A stretch of 54,201 nucleotides of DNA from NCBI GenBank assembly GCA_900316115.1, contig ONBN01000007.1, forward strand, positions 1-54,201, given 5' to 3'. The notes beneath the pieces are model-generated. The model was not told the DNA's origin, ran no database searches, and saw only the letters and a list, made by a program, of their open reading frames with translations. A program made the translations under genes and the position numbers. Of this stretch, positions 17,187-24,484 are shown one piece after another. This stretch comes from an uncultured Eubacteriales bacterium (lineage in GTDB: Bacteria > Bacillota > Clostridia > Lachnospirales > Lachnospiraceae). How positions within the stretch are numbered: position 1 is the stretch's first letter; each line of letters starts with the position of its first letter.

Positions 17187-19404
17187 TTTTCACACCTACT
17201 TTCTGCCCCACTGCTGCACTTAACAATTCTGCTTTCACAAACTCTTTTCTTAAAAATGATCCTGAAATATTTCCCTCATGGAAAATATAGATCTTATCGC
17301 ATACTGTGATCAGCTCATCCAGTTCTGAAGAAATAAATACAACTCCCTGCTTTTCCTGATCTACAATATTTCTGATTTTTACATATACTTCACTTTTCGC
17401 TCCAAGATCCATACCTGCAGTAGGCTCATCCAGCACCAGAAGCTTCAGATTTTCCATCTCTATGGATCTTCCGATAATAATCTTCTGGATGTTTCCTCCA
17501 CTAAGTTCTGCAATGTTCTGTCCTGGATTTGAATATTTTACCTTGTTCTTTTTCAATACCTCCAGGCTGAATTTCTTAGCTCGTCCATGGTCAAAAAATC
17601 CCATTTTTCCAGACAGCCTGTTCAGGAAAAGACTGCAGATATTATCCTCTAATGACAGTCCCTTAAAAGCACCGAACGCTCTTTTTTCAGGAGTAAGGAT
17701 ATATCCCTTCTGCACCATTTCAATAGAACTGGTTTTATGTATTGTTTCTCCGTTAAAGGTAAAATCAAGTTCATCAGCCTGCCGGATCCCGCCTAAAGCT
17801 TCCATTGTCTCTGTACGCCCGGAGCCTACCAGCCCGTAAAATCCTACAGCCTCTCCTGCATGGACTTCAAAAGGCACATTGTATTTTTTACCGCCATAGC
17901 TTACACTTTTAACAGAAAGAAGCACTGGAAGCTTTGAAAAATCTTTTTCAGTTACAGAAATTTCTTGTATTCTATCTGCACGCATCATTGCATTAATGCA
18001 CTCTTTCTGCGTAATATCCTGGGTTCTTGATGTTAATACAGAATTACCTTCTGTAAATACAGTTATATAATCTGCAATTGCAAATACTTCTTCTATCTTA
18101 TGGGAAATAAAAATCACGGAAATTCCCATCTGGTCACGTAAATCAATAACAAAATCAAGGAAAGGCCGAATCTCACCTTCTCCCAGAGATGCAGTAGGCT
18201 CATCCAGGATCAGTACGCTTGGATTATTATAAAAAGCCCTCATGATCTCAATGATCTGCTGTGCCCCTGCTCCCAATGTGTCTACAGGAACATCCAAAGG
18301 AATATCAATTCCCAGCTTCTTTCGGATCTCCTCCGCTTTTGCAGTAATCTCTTTTTCATCCACCCGGCCGCCTTTTACCGGCTCATATCCCAGGCAAACA
18401 TTCTGGGCGCCAGTCAAATGGCCAACCAGGTTTCTTTCCTGATATACCATTCCGATCCCAGCCTTCATGGAATCTGATGGCGACTGGAAATTCGTCTTTT
18501 TTCCATGCATCAATATTTCACCACTGGTAGGATGGTATACTCCTGTAAGCATTTTACAGAATGTACTTTTTCCTGCGCCGTTTTCACCGCACAGAGCATG
18601 TATTTCTTTTTTTCCGATCGTCAGGTTAATATTATTATTTGCTATCGTGCCTGCAAATTTTTTCGTCAGGCCCCTGACTTCCAATACACTTGACTCACTC
18701 AAATGATCGGCCCTCATCTCATCGCCGTATTTGGTCAGCCATGCCTTTGTATAATCGGTTGCTGCCTGTACAGGTGTTGCACTGGATGCCTGGATATCCT
18801 GCTCATCAAGGATGTTCATGTTATCATAAACACCACAGATTGCTTTGATCGGATCTGTTCTTTCGATATGTACACGAATGGATCTTTTTGTGATTACACC
18901 AATGTTATCTGTCCAGCCATGATCTTCACCGATCTTGTAGATCAGCTCACTTGCTGCAACTGCATTCGGCATGGTAACATTTCCGATAGAACCATCAACA
19001 ATAGTATTGTCCAGGTTGTATACACCAATTCCTGCCTGACGGGCCTGAGCTACCAGATCTGCTTTTGAATCCATCGATTCAAGGCTGAAAAGTACGATCG
19101 CATCTACATCCTGGTTGATCAGGTTCAGGATACTGTCACGTAAATCTGTATCTGTGCTGTATACAACATCCACAATGTCCCAGCCTCTGTGTGCTGCTTC
19201 GATCTCTGCCTGCTGACAGCATCTGGCAATGGATTCAAAATCCGGGGATGAATGTACAAAGCCAACGGTAAGCTTTCCATCCTCAACAACTCTTGGATGA
19301 TCGTAATCATCAAATGCTTCTGTGTCGGCAAATACCGGTGTTGCAAACGCACTTACCGCCATCATTACCGCTGCTGCAATTGCTACCAAACCTTTTTTTC
19401 TCAT
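17179..19404 (-). CDS. Fusion: 5' part of a sugar-binding lipoprotein-type SBP joined in frame to a double-cassette sugar ABC ATPase (RbsA-like)
   Basis: Residues 1-26 are a signal peptide (MRKKGLVAIAAAVMMAV, then an AxA site). Residues 27 to about 229 are a type I periplasmic binding protein (GFVHSSPDFESIARCC, NQDVDAIVLFSLES, QAGIGVYNLDNT). The lobe breaks off at WLTKYGDEM. From residue 230, whose Met could be the ATPase's own start, follow two ABC modules: Walker A GENGAGKST, Walker B VLILDEPTASLG, then the degenerate second module GLVGSGRTE, LSGGNIQK and LLVLDEPTAGMDLG. Total about 741 residues. The binding protein lacks roughly its last 100 residues and the intergenic region is gone, so this is a deletion fusion at about 18717. 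A signal peptide on a cytosolic ATPase makes no mechanistic sense. Start chosen for the AAAGGAGATT site before 19404. Confidence 0.85.
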   Translation of the reverse strand: MRKKGLVAIAAAVMMAVSAFATPVFADTEAFDDYDHPRVVEDGKLTVGFVHSSPDFESIARCCQQAEIEAAHRGWDIVDVVYSTDTDLRDSILNLINQDVDAIVLFSLESMDSKADLVAQARQAGIGVYNLDNTIVDGSIGNVTMPNAVAASELIYKIGEDHGWTDNIGVITKRSIRVHIERTDPIKAICGVYDNMNILDEQDIQASSATPVQAATDYTKAWLTKYGDEMRADHLSESSVLEVRGLTKKFAGTIANNNINLTIGKKEIHALCGENGAGKSTFCKMLTGVYHPTSGEILMHGKKTNFQSPSDSMKAGIGMVYQERNLVGHLTGAQNVCLGYEPVKGGRVDEKEITAKAEEIRKKLGIDIPLDVPVDTLGAGAQQIIEIMRAFYNNPSVLILDEPTASLGEGEIRPFLDFVIDLRDQMGISVIFISHKIEEVFAIADYITVFTEGNSVLTSRTQDITQKECINAMMRADRIQEISVTEKDFSKLPVLLSVKSVSYGGKKYNVPFEVHAGEAVGFYGLVGSGRTETMEALGGIRQADELDFTFNGETIHKTSSIEMVQKGYILTPEKRAFGAFKGLSLEDNICSLFLNRLSGKMGFFDHGRAKKFSLEVLKKNKVKYSNPGQNIAELSGGNIQKIIIGRSIEMENLKLLVLDEPTAGMDLGAKSEVYVKIRNIVDQEKQGVVFISSELDELITVCDKIYIFHEGNISGSFLRKEFVKAELLSAAVGQKVGVKNG

Positions 19405-19451
19405 TTTTAATCTCCTTTCATAAATAAAGTTTGTGCATTTTAAAGTTCTTT

Positions 19452-20552
19452 TTAAAACTGAACAAATTCTTTTGCCTTTACTGTTTCCAGCCCGGCTGAC
19501 CATTTACATCCCAGCTTCTGTCCAATGGAAACCAGTCCGTTCCATGTCTCTTCAGGAAGATCAATTCCCTCCTGCTCTTTCTTTTTAGCCTGCCTGAATT
19601 CAAATTCCCCTGGAAGAAGTACCTCATCAAAGCCTTCTGCCGGTTTGGCATCTTTTATAAATCTTGCATGATTGTCTACCTGTTTTTCATAAGCAAGCGT
19701 GCCACAGAAGAACTCCGGATTTACTGCCATCAGGAAAAATCCGTTTTCTGCTTTCAGTTTGCCACCCTCTTTTAAAGCAGTCCAATAATCATCATTTGCC
19801 AGCGCAATGCTGAACATGTCACACATGATCGAAAGTGCAGATCCTTTGGCAGCTCCTGCATTTAAGCCGCCGATCGGCAGGATCGTTCCTTTTGGTTCCT
19901 TGTAAAAGTCTTCTGGATTCGTTGTATTATTTCCATGTCCGTCACGGATCCATCCTTCCGGAACCTGCATTCCTTTCTGTATATAAGCCCTCAGTTTTCC
20001 TTCTGCAGCAATGGTAGTTGCGCCATCCATGATCACTGGATCTGCCCCATACCTTGGCACCGCCCAGCTGATAGGATTTGTTCCCAGTTTTCCCTCTGCT
20101 GCCCCATAAGGTGCCAGCGGTCCCTGTGTATACACGGCTGCTACTGCAAATCCGATCATTCCCTGTCTGGCGATCCATTCTGTATATGCCCCGGCTCTTC
20201 CAATATGTGTGGAATTCATACTGAGTGCACATGCGATTCCGGTTTTTGCAGCCTTTTCGCATACCACCTGTGCCATTTTTCTGGCTGCCACATGTCCAAA
20301 GCCACAGTCAGCATCTATGATCGCTGTACTGGGTGATTCTTTTACCACCTTCACATTTGCATCCGGTTTGATAAAACCATCCTGAATCTGTTTTACATAC
20401 CGTGGAATCCTTAATACCCCATGGGAATCCACCCCCATCAGATTTGATCTTACCAGTTCCTCTGCCACAGTCTGTGCCGCATCTTCCGGTACTCCCAGCT
20501 TGGTCAGAATCTCTTTTGTATCCTCTGTCAGAACCTCTGCACGGATCTTCAT
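19452..20552 (-). CDS. Ldh2-type NAD(P)-dependent dehydrogenase (malate/L-lactate dehydrogenase family)
   Basis: 366 residues. Typical family features: MGVDSHGVLRIPRYVKQI near residues 38-55, with the catalytic His; NSTHIGRAGAYTEWIARQG; LGTNPISWAVP; and GGLNAGAAKGSALSIM. Relatives include ureidoglycolate, 2,3-diketogulonate and sulpholactate dehydrogenases, which oxidise 2-hydroxy acids or reduce 2-keto acids with NAD(P)H. First gene of the large operon, 48 bases before the transporter. Complete. Substrate not predictable from sequence. Confidence 0.85.
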   Translation of the reverse strand: MKIRAEVLTEDTKEILTKLGVPEDAAQTVAEELVRSNLMGVDSHGVLRIPRYVKQIQDGFIKPDANVKVVKESPSTAIIDADCGFGHVAARKMAQVVCEKAAKTGIACALSMNSTHIGRAGAYTEWIARQGMIGFAVAAVYTQGPLAPYGAAEGKLGTNPISWAVPRYGADPVIMDGATTIAAEGKLRAYIQKGMQVPEGWIRDGHGNNTTNPEDFYKEPKGTILPIGGLNAGAAKGSALSIMCDMFSIALANDDYWTALKEGGKLKAENGFFLMAVNPEFFCGTLAYEKQVDNHARFIKDAKPAEGFDEVLLPGEFEFRQAKKKEQEGIDLPEETWNGLVSIGQKLGCKWSAGLETVKAKEFVQF

Positions 20553-20591
20553 GGCCTATCCCCCCTTTCCTGTCTTTGTTTTGATGAGCAT

Positions 20592-20631
20592 ATTATAATA
20601 CAGGCCCTTTTATTGTTCCAAATCAGGAACA
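20592..20631 (-). promoter_or_regulatory. Promoter and operator of the catabolic operon
   Basis: On the minus strand TTGGAA, 18 bases, TATAAT lie about 40 bases before the Ldh2 gene. The -35 box is inside an 18-bp palindrome, TGTTCC-n6-GGAACA at 20614-20631, a good binding site for the divergent GntR regulator. Bound protein there would block polymerase. Confidence 0.6.
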
Positions 20632-20739
20632 TTTTACGTTTTCTCCTGCTTTTCTGATCTTTTTCATTTCTTTTTTAGCATTATTAACAGCACAAAATGT
20701 TTCCCTTTTGATGCATTTTCACCATTTTTTATATTATTC

Positions 20740-20768
20740 TTGTGTTTCCAATGTGTTTTATGTATAAT
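20740..20768 (+). promoter_or_regulatory. Promoter of the GntR regulator gene
   Basis: TTGTGT, 17 bases, TATAAT, ending about 48 bases before the ATG at 20817; GAAAGGGG is the ribosome site. Confidence 0.6.
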
Positions 20769-20816
20769 TTTTTATGTCATATTTTATAAATTCTTGGTAG
20801 AAAGGGGTTTGAATCT

Positions 20817-21563
20817 ATGATTACAAAAGCACAACTTGATGAACGCCTGAAACAAAATCCTTTCACAGTCCTCTGGGAAGTCATCTATCAGTCCATTGCT
20901 GATGAGATTTCCCATGGTCTTCTGCTCCCTGGTGATAAGATCAATGAGATACAGCTGGCCAACAGTCTTGGTATCAGCCGTACCCCTATCAAAAGTGCCA
21001 TCAGCAAGCTTGTAGATGATGGACTGCTGATAAAAGACGGCAAACGAAGCGCTCTGGTCAGTGACCTGAATGTTAAAGACTATTTTTCCCTTTATGAAGC
21101 CCGGATGGGTCTGGAAGGCTATGCTGCATATCTGGCAGCAAAGAATGCTTCTCCCTATCATCTGAAGCTTCTTAAAGAGACAATCTCCAAAATACATGAT
21201 GCTACACATAGCGGAAATTACACAGAATACCGTAATTATGAAAAAATCTTCCATTTGCAGATCGTCGCTTCTACAAACAACAAATACATCATCCATATGT
21301 ATGACTATCTTATGCAGGACTTGTCCAGATACCAGTTCTCCCTGACAAAGCGTGCCCGCCTGGAGAGCCATTCTGAGAATTATCTGCTGGGCGAATACCG
21401 GAAACACCTGCGTATTTATGAGGCAATTTACCATGGCATGGCCCTTGAAGCCAAAGATGCCGTAGAAACTGATATCGTTACCATGTATAAAACCATCTGT
21501 GTTATCTCCGGCTCCACACTTCTGTCAAATCCTCCTTCCGACAGCGAGTCTGAATCCTCCTGA
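20817..21563 (+). CDS. GntR family regulator, FCD type, of the catabolic operon
   Basis: 248 residues. Winged helix at about 25-90 (INEIQLANSLGISRTPIKSA, then ISKLVDDGLL), followed by a helical FCD-like domain (YEARMGLEGYAAYLAAKNAS, IFHLQIVASTNNKYI, EYRKHLRIYEAIYHG) with His residues where FCD proteins bind a metal. It is transcribed away from the Ldh2 operon, and the 264-base gap holds both promoters and the TGTTCC-n6-GGAACA palindrome. It is probably the local regulator responding to the imported substrate or an intermediate. The C-terminal Ser/Glu-rich tail is dispensable-looking. Confidence 0.85.
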   Translation: MITKAQLDERLKQNPFTVLWEVIYQSIADEISHGLLLPGDKINEIQLANSLGISRTPIKSAISKLVDDGLLIKDGKRSALVSDLNVKDYFSLYEARMGLEGYAAYLAAKNASPYHLKLLKETISKIHDATHSGNYTEYRNYEKIFHLQIVASTNNKYIIHMYDYLMQDLSRYQFSLTKRARLESHSENYLLGEYRKHLRIYEAIYHGMALEAKDAVETDIVTMYKTICVISGSTLLSNPPSDSESESS

Positions 21564-21595
21564 TCCTATTATTTTCAAAAAATTTTATGCATAAG

Positions 21596-21647
21596 AAAAT
21601 CCGAAACAATGCGATATGCTCTCACATTATTCCGGATTATGCTGTCT
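21596..21647. repeat. 52-bp direct repeat, copy 1 (terminator-like hairpin)
   Basis: Matches 23242-23293 at 48 of 52 positions, same orientation. It contains an inverted repeat (ATCCGAAACAATG with CATTATTCCGGAT, 13-base loop). Read on the minus strand the hairpin is followed by TTTTC, so this copy can end transcription of the ATPase gene at 21695. It lies between that gene and the GntR gene. Confidence 0.85.
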
Positions 21648-21694
21648 AAAAAAATAATTACAGACGCCTCTCTCATATTCTGTTGTCTTATCCG

Positions 21695-23029
21695 TCATGA
21701 TTTCCCTGATAAATATTTCTTCAATAAAAATGTGCAGAAATATGGAAATGTGCAAATCCCGTCTTCAATTCCTATGTTGCTGTCTGCCAGCTTTATTCCC
21801 CAGTGAATATCACTGTACGAATCACTGGATATTAACTTTCGCAGGGATTTTGAGCGGTTATTGTTTGCTTTTACTTCTACTGGTACCAGTTCATCCTTTG
21901 TTCGCACAAAAAAATCTTCTTCCAGAGTCGCATTCTCTTTTTTATAATAATACAGTCCCAGTCCCTGTTTTATAAAGGCCTCCGCTACAAAATTTTCATA
22001 TAAAGCCCCTTTATACACTCCCAGATTCTTGTTCGCTCTCAGATCTTCCTGCGCCTCCTCATCTAAAGAAGCAATCAACAAACCTGTATCAGGATAATAA
22101 ATCTTATATTTTGCCTCATCATAATTTCCTTTTAACGGAAGTTCCGGATAATTCAAACAGTAGCATATGGATATCACTCCCGCATCCTCCAGCCAGGTTA
22201 TGCAGCCCATATATTCCCGGCTTCTGGCCTTTTTGTCTATTTTGCTCAACTGAAACTTCTTATTTTCTTTTGCAAGCTGTGCAGGAACATTTCGATATAC
22301 GCTTACAATTTTAGTCTGATCCAGACCCTCTGCATATTTCCGAATATCTTCCTCATAATCCAGCTGGATCTGCCTTTGAATTTCCAATGTTTCAGAAAAA
22401 GTGTCTGTTTCAATATACTTTTTGACAACAGCCGGCATTCCGCCTAACACACAAAATTCCAAAAACAATTTTTTGTAAACATCTAATTCAGTATCAGAAA
22501 ATGGAACTCCATCCTGCATATGCGTTAAAAGATCGTCAATATGCATTTCTGCATATCCCTTTGCCCATAGAAACTCCTCAAAGTCCATGGAAAACATTTC
22601 GTAATCTGTTTTGTATCCAACACTGTTGCTGTGAATTTTCTTGTAATTAATTCCAAGTAAAGATCCACTGCATATCACATCAAATCTGCCATCCAGCTTA
22701 AACGCTTTCAAAGAAGTTGCAATATCTGGATATTCCTGCAATTCATCAAAGATAATCAGAGTTTTGCCTTGAATAAATTTTTTTGATGGATCCAACAGAG
22801 ATATATTTTTTATAATTTCATTAACCCCATAACCATCACTTAATATTGTTTTGTATTTTGGTTCAAGTACAAAATTAATACTTACAATGTTTTCATAATT
22901 ATTCTGTGCAAAATGAAAAATGGATTCTGTTTTTCCAATCTGCCTTGCACCTTTTACAATCAGTGGAAGCTTATCCTCACGATTTTTCCATGATAAAAGA
23001 TAATCGTCTATTTTCCTTCTTAAATACAT
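21695..23029 (-). CDS. AAA ATPase with DUF4143 domain
   Basis: 444 residues. Residues 1-150: AAA_14 P-loop NTPase (Walker A KGARQIGKT, Walker B TLIIFDELQEYP, sensor ICSGSLLG). Middle: DUF4143 with winged-helix-like segments (FLEFCVLGGMPAVVKKYIE). C-terminus: a PD-(D/E)XK nuclease-like strand (EEDFFVRTKDELVPVEVKAN). The family is widespread, multicopy and strain-variable in gut bacteria and archaea; its role is not established. The gene lies alone between two 52-bp repeats and has its own promoter with a 32-bp-period motif. AGGAGG precedes the ATG. Complete. Confidence 0.88.
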   Translation of the reverse strand: MYLRRKIDDYLLSWKNREDKLPLIVKGARQIGKTESIFHFAQNNYENIVSINFVLEPKYKTILSDGYGVNEIIKNISLLDPSKKFIQGKTLIIFDELQEYPDIATSLKAFKLDGRFDVICSGSLLGINYKKIHSNSVGYKTDYEMFSMDFEEFLWAKGYAEMHIDDLLTHMQDGVPFSDTELDVYKKLFLEFCVLGGMPAVVKKYIETDTFSETLEIQRQIQLDYEEDIRKYAEGLDQTKIVSVYRNVPAQLAKENKKFQLSKIDKKARSREYMGCITWLEDAGVISICYCLNYPELPLKGNYDEAKYKIYYPDTGLLIASLDEEAQEDLRANKNLGVYKGALYENFVAEAFIKQGLGLYYYKKENATLEEDFFVRTKDELVPVEVKANNNRSKSLRKLISSDSYSDIHWGIKLADSNIGIEDGICTFPYFCTFLLKKYLSGKS

Positions 23030-23050
23030 CGTCTGTTACCTCCTGATGTT

Positions 23051-23165
23051 AGTATATCACGTTTTTTTTGCTCTTTTCAATTTAATTTTCACGTTTTTAA
23101 GCACTTTTTATTCTTTGTTTTCACGTTTTTATATGTTTTTTACGGTAGTATTTCACGTTTTTATA
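23051..23165 (-). promoter_or_regulatory. Promoter of the DUF4143 gene with four 32-bp-spaced repeats
   Basis: Minus-strand promoter: TTGAAA (23075-23080), 18 bases, TATACT (23051-23056) preceded by TGA, an extended -10. The motif TTTCACGTTTTTA (minus strand TAAAAACGTGAAA) recurs with TCACG starting at 23057, 23089, 23121 and 23153, exactly 32 bases apart. The copy nearest the gene sits between -35 and -10 and supplies the TG extension. The others run upstream on the same face of the helix, about three turns apart. This is an operator or activator array, most simply autoregulatory. The stretch 23166-23241 beyond it shows nothing else. Confidence 0.75.
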
Positions 23166-23241
23166 AAAATATTCAAAAGAAGCACTTTCTATTTGTAATA
23201 CCGACAATACCGCAAATAATATGTCCGAACCACTGACATCA

Positions 23242-23293
23242 AAAATCCGGAACAATGCGATACGTTCTCACATTATTCCGGATTATGCTATCT
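23242..23293. repeat. 52-bp direct repeat, copy 2 (terminator of the upstream small-protein operon)
   Basis: Partner of 21596-21647. The hairpin arms ATCCGGAACAATG and CATTATTCCGGAT pair at 12 of 13 positions; on the minus strand TTTTTG follows, making a rho-independent terminator for the genes at 23344-24344. The insert between the two repeat starts is 1,646 bases and contains only the ATPase gene and its promoter. Confidence 0.85.
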
Positions 23294-23343
23294 TATGATT
23301 TTATTTTACTCTTTATATTTCATCTTATTCTTCATTTTACTAC

Positions 23344-23556
23344 TTATCTGGATGCAACCAGTCCTATGATCCCGATAATCAGTAACAACGGGAATGCTAC
23401 TGAAAGCAAGCCGCCTGCCACCATCACGATCAGGATAATCGGCAGAAATACAATATTCAGTACGAATTTGGAAATCCCCCAGGCAGCCTTAAGCCCAAAG
23501 AAAAATAATTTTCCAAACACACCTAACATACAAAAAATAAATAATAACGTCAACAT
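23344..23556 (-). CDS. Small two-helix membrane protein
   Basis: 70 residues, almost entirely two membrane segments: LTLLFIFCMLGVFGKLFFFG, then FLPIILIVMVAGGLLSVAFP running into LLLIIGIIGLVA. I do not recognise a named family. It lies 34 bases after the coiled-coil gene at 23591, on the same strand, and is followed by the hairpin terminator at 23242-23293, so the small genes here form one transcript. The start has GGAGTG upstream. Possibly a membrane partner of the coiled-coil protein. Confidence 0.65.
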   Translation of the reverse strand: MLTLLFIFCMLGVFGKLFFFGLKAAWGISKFVLNIVFLPIILIVMVAGGLLSVAFPLLLIIGIIGLVASR

Positions 23557-23590
23557 CTCTGTGTCACTCCTTTAAAATCCTTCAATATCA

Positions 23591-24007
23591 TCAATATCTC
23601 TGCAGCTGCCTTAAAACATCTTCCACCCTGCGGATGGCTTCATCAATCTGTCTGCGTGCCTTATTGATCCTGTCCTGAACCATCAGATCCACAAATGCAT
23701 TATCAAAGAATACATCTGCAAAGCTTAGAAGATCACTGGTTTCAAGATGCAGATCATACATCATGCTTACATCCTTCAGTTCTCTGCTGAAATTATCCAG
23801 ATCATATCTGGCCTGTTCCATACACTGTCTGGCCTGCTGCATCTTGGACTGCTTCACCATACTTGTGAAGAAGCCTCCTTTAAAAATATCCCACATACCC
23901 CAGTTCCTTGCGCTTGACAGATTATCCTGTGCTGCCCGAAGGCTATGTAATGCTCTCTGTCCTGCCTCAATGGCTTCTCTTTTTTCTTTTTCTATATCAT
24001 ATCCCAT
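23591..24007 (-). CDS. Conserved helical (coiled-coil) protein of unknown function
   Basis: 138 residues with long charged helices: EKEKREAIEAGQRALHSLRA, a WGMWDIFKGGFFTSM loop, KMQQARQCMEQARYDLDNFS, and DRINKARRQIDEAIRRVEDV at the end. No signal peptide and no membrane segment. Family not recognised. The WDIFKGG hinge between two helical hairpins is distinctive. It is likely co-transcribed with the membrane protein at 23344 and with the two tiny ORFs upstream. Confidence 0.7.
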   Translation of the reverse strand: MGYDIEKEKREAIEAGQRALHSLRAAQDNLSSARNWGMWDIFKGGFFTSMVKQSKMQQARQCMEQARYDLDNFSRELKDVSMMYDLHLETSDLLSFADVFFDNAFVDLMVQDRINKARRQIDEAIRRVEDVLRQLQRY

Positions 24008-24081
24008 AGTGATTCTCCTTATCGTAAAACTGCTTTTTCTTTCTGTTGCTGTTATACATTATATCGCTGTCTGTTGCTAAA

Positions 24082-24135
24082 ATAAATCCTTTTACTGAGA
24101 TAAATCCCTTTACTGAGATAAATTCTTATACTGGG
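24082..24135. repeat. Three tandem 18-bp repeats
   Basis: ATAAATCCTTTTACTGAG, ATAAATCCCTTTACTGAG and ATAAATTCTTATACTGGG follow each other without gaps at 24082, 24100 and 24118. They lie in the gap between the tiny membrane-peptide ORF and the coiled-coil gene. No hairpin or gene explains them; they may be a binding array or a replication-slippage product. Confidence 0.8.
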
Positions 24136-24144
24136 AAATATTCC

Positions 24145-24213
24145 TTACGCAAACCAGATCATCCTTACCAGTGCTCCAACCACAGTTACGATCAACCATT
24201 CATTGTTCATCAT
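24145..24213 (-). CDS. Putative 22-residue membrane peptide
   Basis: ATG ATG AAC AAT GAA then LIVTVVGALVRMIWFA and TAA. One hydrophobic helix with a single Arg. GAGAGGAAAAAG lies just upstream as ribosome site, and the start overlaps the stop of the preceding tiny ORF (ATGA), a sign of translational coupling. Function unknown; size and make-up are like small regulatory or toxic membrane peptides. Confidence 0.4.
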   Translation of the reverse strand: MMNNEWLIVTVVGALVRMIWFA

Positions 24214-24344
24214 TTCTTTTTCCTCTCATATTCCATCGGTTTAAAAACCGATCTGTCTTTCAACCCCAGCCGACTACTGTATTCCGGGTTTTGTTTCATT
24301 TCTTCCAGTATCCGTACCATCCTTCTTCTTTCGATAACGTCCAT
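24210..24344 (-). CDS. Putative 44-residue charged small protein
   Basis: ATG at 24344, sequence beginning MDVIERRRMVRILEEMKQNP and ending EYERKKK, stop TGA at 24210-24212. Strongly charged, amphipathic helix at the front, no membrane segment. A weak AACGAGG ribosome site precedes it and TTGACA lies at 24375-24380 on the same strand. It overlaps the next ORF by four bases. First gene of the probable small-protein operon running to 23344, divergent from the XRE regulator. Confidence 0.45.
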   Translation of the reverse strand: MDVIERRRMVRILEEMKQNPEYSSRLGLKDRSVFKPMEYERKKK

Positions 24345-24370
24345 ACCTCGTTTCTTTCTTTTTTATTTCC

Positions 24371-24399
24371 TTGCTGTCAACTGATAAATCCAGTATAAT
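24371..24399 (+). promoter_or_regulatory. Promoter of the XRE regulator gene
   Basis: TTGCTG, 17 bases, TATAAT. Its -35 box overlaps the TTGACA of the opposite-strand operon (24375-24380), so the two divergent promoters share sequence and are probably co-regulated. Confidence 0.55.
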
Positions 24400-24484
24400 G
24401 AAACACAGCACAAAAATATACATCTGCTTTGTTGAAATAACAGCGCATATTTCTCTGTTTTCGGAGATATAGGGAGGAGTCAGT

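Noticed and set aside
23057-23165. A tiny CRISPR array (four repeats, 32-bp period)
   Set aside because: The conserved part is only about 12 bases and AT-rich, the intervening parts overlap the promoter of a gene, and no cas gene is present.
23255-23575. Plus-strand ORF starting inside the 52-bp repeat, with a similar start at 21609
   Set aside because: The shared start MRYxLTLFRIML comes only from the duplicated hairpin; downstream parts are unrelated and antisense to a real small gene.
24046-24384. Plus-strand 112-residue ORF with INPFTE repeats
   Set aside because: Its repeats are the non-coding 18-bp tandem repeats, and the opposite strand carries better-supported tiny ORFs.
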